A program made the translations under genes and the position numbers. DNA of 64,000 nt from Glycocaulis sp051859565 (GTDB taxonomy: Bacteria; Pseudomonadota; Alphaproteobacteria; Caulobacterales; Maricaulaceae), in NCBI RefSeq assembly GCF_051859565.1, contig NZ_JBHYFK010000004.1, positions 1 to 64,000 on the forward strand, given 5' to 3'. Within the stretch, counting starts at the first letter, position 1; each line of letters starts with the position of its first letter. Shown here piece by piece: positions 58,780 through 64,000 of the stretch. A model generated the notes under the pieces. The model was given only the letters and a program-made list of their open reading frames with translations, did no database searches and was not told the origin of the DNA.

Positions 58780-59742
58780 TCAATATCGCGCTAATGCCGC
58801 ACCCCATGTAAACCCGCCGCCCAGTGCTTCCATCAGCACCAGGTCGCCGCGCTTGATCCGCCCGTCCTTTACCGCCGTGTCAAACGCCAGCGGTATCGAG
58901 GCTGCGGACGTGTTGCCATGCCGGCCGACGGTGGAGATGACTTTCTCCACCGGAATGGACAGGCGCTTCGCCACACCTTCCAGAATGCGCTGATTGGCCT
59001 GGTGAGGCACAAACCAGTCAATCTCGCTGATCGGAATGCCGGCCAGTTCTGACAGCTCCTCCATCGAACCGGCAATCTTGCCGACCGCGTGACGGAAAAC
59101 CTGATTGCCCTGCATCCGCAGATGGCCAACGGTTTTGGTGCGGGACGGCCCGCCATCCACGTACAGCAGATCACAATACTGCCCGTCAGAGCGCAGATGG
59201 GTTTTTATCAGCCCTTCGCCCTCGCTGGCCGACGACAGCACCATCGCCCCTGCCCCGTCGCCGAAGAGCACGCATGTCGTCCGGTCGGTCCAGTCGAGGA
59301 TGCGCGAGAAGGTTTCGGCGCCGATGACCAGCGCGTTCTTCGCCTGCCCGGCCTTGATGAAATTATCCGCCGTTGCCAGCGCATAGAGGAAGCCTGAACA
59401 TACTGCCTGAATGTCAAAGGCAGCGCCCTGGCGGATACCCAGTTTTTCCTGGACCATGGTGGCCGTCGCAGGGAATGTCAGGTCCGGCGTGGCGGTTGCC
59501 AGCACGATCAGATCGATCTCGCCCGCATCCATCCCGGCATGAGCCAGGGCCGCGCGCGAAGCGTGGGTGGCGAGATCGGAGGTGAACTCGTCATCTGCCG
59601 CGATATGGCGCTGACTGATGCCGGTGCGTTCGCGGATCCATTCGTCACTTGTCTCGACAAAGCGCGCCATGTCCGCGTTCAACATGACGTGTTCTGGCAG
59701 GTAGGTGCCGATTCCGGCGATACGGGATCTGATTGCGGTCAC
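58780..59742 (-). CDS. fabH: Beta-ketoacyl-ACP synthase III
   Basis: This 320-residue condensing enzyme has the catalytic triad: Cys115 in IQAVCSGFLYAL, His in WFVPHQANQRI and Asn in RHGNTSAASIPLAF. It starts fatty-acid synthesis by joining acetyl-CoA and malonyl-ACP. It overlaps plsX by 4 bases, the standard plsX-fabH pair, and is followed by ihfA. Confidence 0.97.
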   Translation of the reverse strand: MTAIRSRIAGIGTYLPEHVMLNADMARFVETSDEWIRERTGISQRHIAADDEFTSDLATHASRAALAHAGMDAGEIDLIVLATATPDLTFPATATMVQEKLGIRQGAAFDIQAVCSGFLYALATADNFIKAGQAKNALVIGAETFSRILDWTDRTTCVLFGDGAGAMVLSSASEGEGLIKTHLRSDGQYCDLLYVDGGPSRTKTVGHLRMQGNQVFRHAVGKIAGSMEELSELAGIPISEIDWFVPHQANQRILEGVAKRLSIPVEKVISTVGRHGNTSAASIPLAFDTAVKDGRIKRGDLVLMEALGGGFTWGAALARY

Positions 59743-60815
59743 GCGCTCTCCTGCTGCCCTTCGGGCGCTTGTTCCGTTGCGAGACGCGCCTCTGCCGCCT
59801 CCAGCAATGCCAGGTTCTTCTCGATTTCATTCAAGAAGGCACTGTCGGCCATTTCCAGTGCGATACGCAGCGCAGTGGCAAATCCGGCAGCGTTCGTGCC
59901 GCCATGGCTTTTGACCACCACACCATTAAGCCCAAGAAACACGCCGCCATTAACGTTATTCGGGTCCATTCTCGCCCGCAGCTGGTCAAGCGCGCCGAGC
60001 TGCAGGAGGCTGGCAGCGATTTTGGCGATGAAGGAGCTGGTCAGCGCCTCGCGCATCCAGCCGGCGACCAGGCGGGCCGTGCCTTCAGCGGTTTTCAGGG
60101 CGACATTGCCGGTAAATCCGTCCGTCACCACGACATCGGTTGTGCCAAGCGAGATGTCGTCGCCCTCGACATAGCCACGATAGTTCATGTCCAGGCCGGC
60201 GGCGCGGATCAGGGCGTCGGCATCGCGCACGACATCATTACCCTTCAGCTCTTCCTGCCCGACATTGAGCAGGCCTACGCTGGGACGGGCTTCACGGTGC
60301 ACGGCGCGGTGGAAGGCCTCGCCCATGATCGCAAACTCCACCAGCTGGGCGGGCGTACACTCCACATTCGCGCCAACATCCAGAACGGTAGAGAAGCCTT
60401 TCGGCACGGGCCAGCTTGCCGCAATCGCCGGACGGTGCACGCCCGCCTTCATGCGCAGGCACACCTTCGAGATTGCCATCAGTGCGCCGGTATTGCCGGC
60501 CGAAACCGCCACTTGCGCTTCGCCGTCGCGGACAGACTGTACCGCATTCCACATCGAGGAGCCCCGCGAGCGCCGAACCGCCTCTGACGGCTTGGCCGAC
60601 ATATCCACCTGGCTGTCGGAGTGGCGTATCTCGCTTACCGCAGCCACGGCAGGGTGCGCGTCGATCAGCGGCCGCAACTGAGATTCGTCGCCGTGGAACA
60701 GCAGGCGCACTTTCCTGCGCCGTCCTTTCAGGAAGACTGCCGCGCCGTCAACGACGATGCCCGGCGCATGATCGCCGCCCATGGCATCGAGGGAAAGTAC
60801 CAGCTCTGAATTCAT
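59739..60815 (-). CDS. plsX: Phosphate acyltransferase PlsX
   Basis: This 358-residue protein has LSLDAMGGDHAPGIVVDGA, AVSAGNTGALMAISKV, RPAIAASWPV and GFTGNVALKTAEGTARL. It makes acyl-phosphate from acyl-ACP for phospholipid synthesis. It is the first gene of plsX-fabH-ihfA-merR. The sequence ATTC ATAAAGGGATCC before the start gives AAAGGG or GGATCC-type ribosome binding. Confidence 0.96.
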   Translation of the reverse strand: MNSELVLSLDAMGGDHAPGIVVDGAAVFLKGRRRKVRLLFHGDESQLRPLIDAHPAVAAVSEIRHSDSQVDMSAKPSEAVRRSRGSSMWNAVQSVRDGEAQVAVSAGNTGALMAISKVCLRMKAGVHRPAIAASWPVPKGFSTVLDVGANVECTPAQLVEFAIMGEAFHRAVHREARPSVGLLNVGQEELKGNDVVRDADALIRAAGLDMNYRGYVEGDDISLGTTDVVVTDGFTGNVALKTAEGTARLVAGWMREALTSSFIAKIAASLLQLGALDQLRARMDPNNVNGGVFLGLNGVVVKSHGGTNAAGFATALRIALEMADSAFLNEIEKNLALLEAAEARLATEQAPEGQQESA

Positions 60816-60931
60816 AAAGGGATCCGGAAACGTAAATCCTGTCCCGCCCCGAGTCCAAAATCGGTCCCACCCGGGGCGAAGGCCCGCAACTTACCGATTG
60901 ACCGCTCCGATGCAACATCGCCGCTCGGCTA

Positions 60932-61471
60932 TCAGGCCACTGCCAGCGCTCCCAGACGCCCTTCAAGCAGCTGATCGGCCGGCATGGACCTGATCTGCTG
61001 GTCTGCCGCAATCGCATGCCGGGACAACGCTTCGGCCGCGCCCTCATGCTCTGGCGCGTCGTCGAACAGATTGCGCCACAGCACGGCTTTCAACTGTCCG
61101 GCGTCTCCGGCCTTGAGCGCGCCATCATAGGCCGCTGCCCGCCCATAGAACGCTTCTGCCATGGTCTTGATCTTCTTGCCGACGCTCATGTCGCCAATAC
61201 CCATCTCCCGAAGCGCCGCATCCATATCGTCGAACAGCCGCCCGAAAAGTGCTTGGGCCAGCTTTTGCCCGCCCTCGCCCTCTTCGCGCAGCCGGCGCAT
61301 CACCAGGGCTGCGTGCAGCACGATCATGTCAAATCGCCCGTCGACCGTGTCTGGCACGCCCAGCTCCGCGTAGAGGCGCGGGGCGCGGGCTTCGGCCAGA
61401 ATGGCCTCGTACAGCTGGCTGGCGCGGGCCTTTACAGGATCGGCACGGAACAGATTCAGCGGAAATCGCAT
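60932..61471 (-). CDS. Ubiquinol-cytochrome c chaperone (CBP3/UQCC1-like)
   Basis: This protein has 179 residues from the ATG at 61471 (GGGAG seven bases upstream). The alpha-helical family core reads LYEAILAEARAPRLYAELGVPDTVDGRFDMIVLH, then DDMDAALREMGIGDMSVGKKIKTM and AAAYDGALKAGD. Mitochondrial CBP3 helps cytochrome b assembly in complex bc1; the bacterial form is presumed similar. It is divergent from bamE, as in many alphaproteobacteria. Confidence 0.9.
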   Translation of the reverse strand: MRFPLNLFRADPVKARASQLYEAILAEARAPRLYAELGVPDTVDGRFDMIVLHAALVMRRLREEGEGGQKLAQALFGRLFDDMDAALREMGIGDMSVGKKIKTMAEAFYGRAAAYDGALKAGDAGQLKAVLWRNLFDDAPEHEGAAEALSRHAIAADQQIRSMPADQLLEGRLGALAVA

Positions 61472-61592
61472 TTGGCACTCCCTGACGGCGGGACTAGACG
61501 CTAGGATGCGCGACAGGTAGGTCAAAAGGCTGACGCGCGCCAGTAGGCGCGTGGACGCACCTGCAGGTGAGGCGATGGAGGCCAGAACGCAC

Positions 61593-62096
61593 ATGAACCG
61601 CAAATCCATGCGAATGCTGACTGTGGCAGGCGTGGCGCTAGGCGCAATGGTCCTTACAGCCTGCAACCCCACCCTGCGCACGCACGGTTATCGCTATACC
61701 GATGGCGAAGTGCCGGAGATCCAGGTGGGCGAAGATACGGAAGCGACGCTTCTGGCAACGCTCGGCAGCCCGTCGGTGCGCGGCACGTTTGAAGAAAACA
61801 CCTGGTACTACATAACCGATACACGCGAATATCTCGCCTATCTGCGCCCGAATACGCTCGCACGCCGGGTGATCGCCGTGCGCTTTGATGATGACGGTAC
61901 GGTCGTCGAGGTGAACGAATACGACGCTTCTGACTCCCGCCAGGTAAACTATGTCGCGCGCACCACACCGACACGGGGCCGCGAACTGACACTGCTGGAG
62001 CAGGTACTGGGCAATGTCGGCCGCCTGCCGACCGACCAGATTTCCGGTCAGGACAACCTCCCCGGCGGCGCCGGCGGTCCGCGCCGGAACGACTAG
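61593..62096 (+). CDS. bamE: Outer-membrane assembly lipoprotein BamE (SmpA/OmlA)
   Basis: This protein has 167 residues from the ATG at 61593 (GGAGG eleven bases upstream). Lipobox MVLTAC, then the BamE motif TEATLLATLGSPSVRGTFEENTWYYI and VIAVRFDDDGTVVEVNEYD. The C-terminal tail is low complexity and longer than in E. coli. It belongs to the BAM complex that folds beta-barrel proteins such as the TonB receptors here. Confidence 0.94.
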   Translation: MNRKSMRMLTVAGVALGAMVLTACNPTLRTHGYRYTDGEVPEIQVGEDTEATLLATLGSPSVRGTFEENTWYYITDTREYLAYLRPNTLARRVIAVRFDDDGTVVEVNEYDASDSRQVNYVARTTPTRGRELTLLEQVLGNVGRLPTDQISGQDNLPGGAGGPRRND

Positions 62097-62150
62097 CGGC
62101 CCCGCCCTGGCCTACGAAAAATATCTTCACGATCCTCTCGCACACAAAAA

Positions 62151-62174
62151 AGCCCCGGCATCGCTGCCGGGGCT
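62151..62174. terminator. Bidirectional rho-independent terminator between bamE and hppA
   Basis: Stem AGCCCCGGCA/TGCCGGGGCT, loop TCGC, flanked by A-run on the left and T-run on the right. It can terminate both convergent genes. Confidence 0.92.
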
Positions 62175-62200
62175 TTTCCTTGTGCCCGTGAGGCCTGGCG

Positions 62201-64000
62201 TCAGGCCGCGCCTGCCAGAACAGCCAGCAGGAGCAAGGCCACGATATTGGTGATCTTGATCATCGGGTTCACGGCAGGCCCTGCCGTGTCCTTGTAGGGA
62301 TCACCCACCGTATCGCCGGTCACGGCAGCCTTGTGAGCCTCAGAGCCCTTGCCGCCATGATTGCCGTCCTCGATGTACTTTTTGGCGTTGTCCCAGGCAC
62401 CACCGCCCGAAGTCATCGAGATGGCCACAAACAGGCCGGTCACGATCACACCGAGAAGCATCGCACCCACAGCGGCCAGCGCATGAGCCTTGCCGGCTTC
62501 ATTGAAGCCAAGCTCCGCCCCGCCAACGAACCAGATCACAAAGAACAGCACGATCGGCGAGAGCACCGGAAGCAGTGACGGCACGATCATCTCGCGGATC
62601 GCAGCTTTGGTAAGCATGTCGACCGCACGGCCGTAATCCGGCTTGGTCTCGAACGTCATGATGCCCGGGTTTTCGCGGAACTGGCGGCGCACCTCATGCA
62701 CCACAGCTTCGGCTGCCCGGCCCACGGCCATCATCGACATACCGCCGAACAGGAAGGGCAGCAGACCGCCGAAGAACAGGCCCACGACCACGTAGGGGTT
62801 TGACAACGCGAAATCGACAGCCACACCGGCGAAGAACGGATACTCGGCGGGATTGGCAGCAAAGTAGCTCAGATCTTCGGTGAAAGCGGCAAACAGCACC
62901 AGCGCGCCAAGGCCCGCCGAACCGATGGCATAGCCCTTGGTGACGGCTTTGGTCGTGTTGCCGACTGCGTCGAGCGTATCGGTGGTTTCACGTACAGATG
63001 CGTCGAGATCGGCCATTTCCGCGATACCGCCCGCATTGTCGGTCACCGGACCGAACGCATCGAGCGCGACCACCATGCCGGCCAGAGCCAGCATCGTCGT
63101 CACCGCAATGGCGATACCGAACAAGCCCGCAAGATTGAAGGTGACCAGAATGCCGACAATGATCGTCAGCGCGGGCAGAGCGGTGGATTCCAGCGAAACC
63201 GCCAGACCCTGGATCACGTTCGTGCCGTGACCGGATTCAGAGGCCTTGGCCACCGACTTCACCGGGCGGAAGTCCACGCCGGTATAGTATTCGGTGATCC
63301 AGACGATCGCGCCGGTGACCAGAAGACCGGCAACGCCGCACAGGAACAGGTCGAGGCCATTGAAGCTCACACCGCCAGCAGTGGTGATCTCGGTATCAAA
63401 ACCGATCATCGACCAGGTCACGACGCCCACACCGACAAGCGAAAGCACAGCCGAGGCAATGAAGCCCTTGTAGAGCGCACCCATCACATTGCGTGAGCCC
63501 TTGGAGAGGCGCACGAAATAGGTCGAGATGATGGAAGCGATGATGCACACGCCGCCAATGGCGAGCGGGTAGATCATCATCGTGTCGACGCCGATGCCGC
63601 CCGTCAGGCCGCGGAAGAAGATCGAGGCGAGCACCATGGTGGCGACAACGGTCACCGCATAGGTCTCGAACAGGTCAGCGGCCATGCCCGCACAGTCGCC
63701 GACATTGTCGCCGACATTGTCCGCGATGGTCGCGGCGTTGCGGGGATCATCCTCGGGGATGCCCGCTTCCACCTTGCCGACCATGTCGCCGCCGACATCC
63801 GCGCCCTTGGTGAAGATACCGCCACCAAGACGGGCGAAGATGGAGATGAGGGATGCACCAAAGCCCAGTGCGACGAGCGAGTCGATCACCGTGCGGCTGA
63901 CCGGCTCAAAGCCCATCACCGTTGTCAGAAGGAAGTAGTAGACCACCACCGACAGCAGGGCGAGGCCAGCAACGAGCATGCCCGTCACCGCGCCAGACTT
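62201..64000 (-). CDS. hppA: H+-translocating inorganic pyrophosphatase HppA, 3' part
   Basis: The frame is open to the window edge (the codons before the first Met at 63988 still code), so the N-terminus is missing. Blocks: GADVGGDMVGKVEAGIPEDDPRNAATIADNVGDNVGDCAGMAADLFETY (cited as the PPi/Mg site region), GPVTDNAGGIAEMAD and GDTVGDPYKDTAGPAVNPMIK near the end. The GNTTKA motif has Lys, which marks the K+-independent type; K+-dependent forms have Ala there. The pump uses PPi to export protons. Confidence 0.96.
   Translation of the reverse strand, partial: KSGAVTGMLVAGLALLSVVVYYFLLTTVMGFEPVSRTVIDSLVALGFGASLISIFARLGGGIFTKGADVGGDMVGKVEAGIPEDDPRNAATIADNVGDNVGDCAGMAADLFETYAVTVVATMVLASIFFRGLTGGIGVDTMMIYPLAIGGVCIIASIISTYFVRLSKGSRNVMGALYKGFIASAVLSLVGVGVVTWSMIGFDTEITTAGGVSFNGLDLFLCGVAGLLVTGAIVWITEYYTGVDFRPVKSVAKASESGHGTNVIQGLAVSLESTALPALTIIVGILVTFNLAGLFGIAIAVTTMLALAGMVVALDAFGPVTDNAGGIAEMADLDASVRETTDTLDAVGNTTKAVTKGYAIGSAGLGALVLFAAFTEDLSYFAANPAEYPFFAGVAVDFALSNPYVVVGLFFGGLLPFLFGGMSMMAVGRAAEAVVHEVRRQFRENPGIMTFETKPDYGRAVDMLTKAAIREMIVPSLLPVLSPIVLFFVIWFVGGAELGFNEAGKAHALAAVGAMLLGVIVTGLFVAISMTSGGGAWDNAKKYIEDGNHGGKGSEAHKAAVTGDTVGDPYKDTAGPAVNPMIKITNIVALLLLAVLAGAA

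Overview
The window is chromosomal DNA from a GC-rich alphaproteobacterium. Gene orders typical of that class include hflX-mazG, rlpA-dac-tmk-holB-tatD-MBL, plsX-fabH-ihfA-merR with bamE nearby, and kdsA-hldE. A PopA-like degenerate GGDEF protein, several TonB-dependent receptors and ECF/EcfG-style promoters point to the Caulobacterales/Maricaulales (Hyphomonadaceae, Maricaulis or Oceanicaulis-like) branch. This placement is inferred from gene content, not from a marker-gene comparison. I see no prophage, transposase, rRNA operon or CRISPR array.

Layout. 1-3.4 kb: the end of hflX, mazG, then a copper-type MerR regulator with a glutaredoxin-MauE membrane fusion under a clear MerR box. 4.3-9.5 kb: a housekeeping operon on the minus strand (rlpA, D,D-carboxypeptidase, tmk, holB, tatD, MBL hydrolase). 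9.5-12.8 kb: an orphan receiver protein, a secreted unknown, tRNA-Ser, a PRC-barrel protein with a general-stress-type promoter, and a baeRF-like protein. 13.0-21.3 kb: an accessory nutrient locus (TonB receptor, Tat-exported M19 dipeptidase-like protein, XRE-cupin regulator, ALDH7-type aldehyde dehydrogenase, two paralogous TPR proteins). Three copies of the same 14-bp palindrome lie in its control regions. 21.4-26 kb: hemerythrin-like protein, mosaic META lipoprotein, tryptophan dioxygenase, stand-alone RAM protein, L-serine deaminase. 26.1-28.7 kb: a divalent-metal-type MerR regulator divergent from a TonB receptor with a His-rich tail. 28.9-32.7 kb: succinyl-CoA:3-ketoacid CoA-transferase, a BrkB-family membrane protein and a CaiB/BaiF racemase. 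32.8-44.9 kb: PopA-like protein, mfd, sdhE, recG, DUF502, DUF3089, hldE, kdsA.

45.0-53.8 kb is a photo-oxidative stress island made of two convergent operons. The plus-strand operon has a photolyase, FAD oxidoreductase, DUF1365 protein and Cfa-type methyltransferase. The minus-strand operon has a ChrR-like cupin, a DUF6134-like protein, an FeS-type photolyase and an SDR. Each operon starts with the same promoter architecture, TGATCC-N16-CGTA, which resembles RpoE/ChrR (ECF11) promoters. The ChrR-like protein has lost its N-terminal zinc ligands and no sigma-factor gene lies next to it.

53.8-64 kb: cysK, a methyltransferase, an orphan amino-acid-binding protein, metC-like, tRNA-Pro, merR-ihfA-fabH-plsX, a cytochrome bc1 chaperone, bamE and the 3' part of hppA. 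Families of composite GC-rich palindromic repeats fill the longer intergenic gaps.
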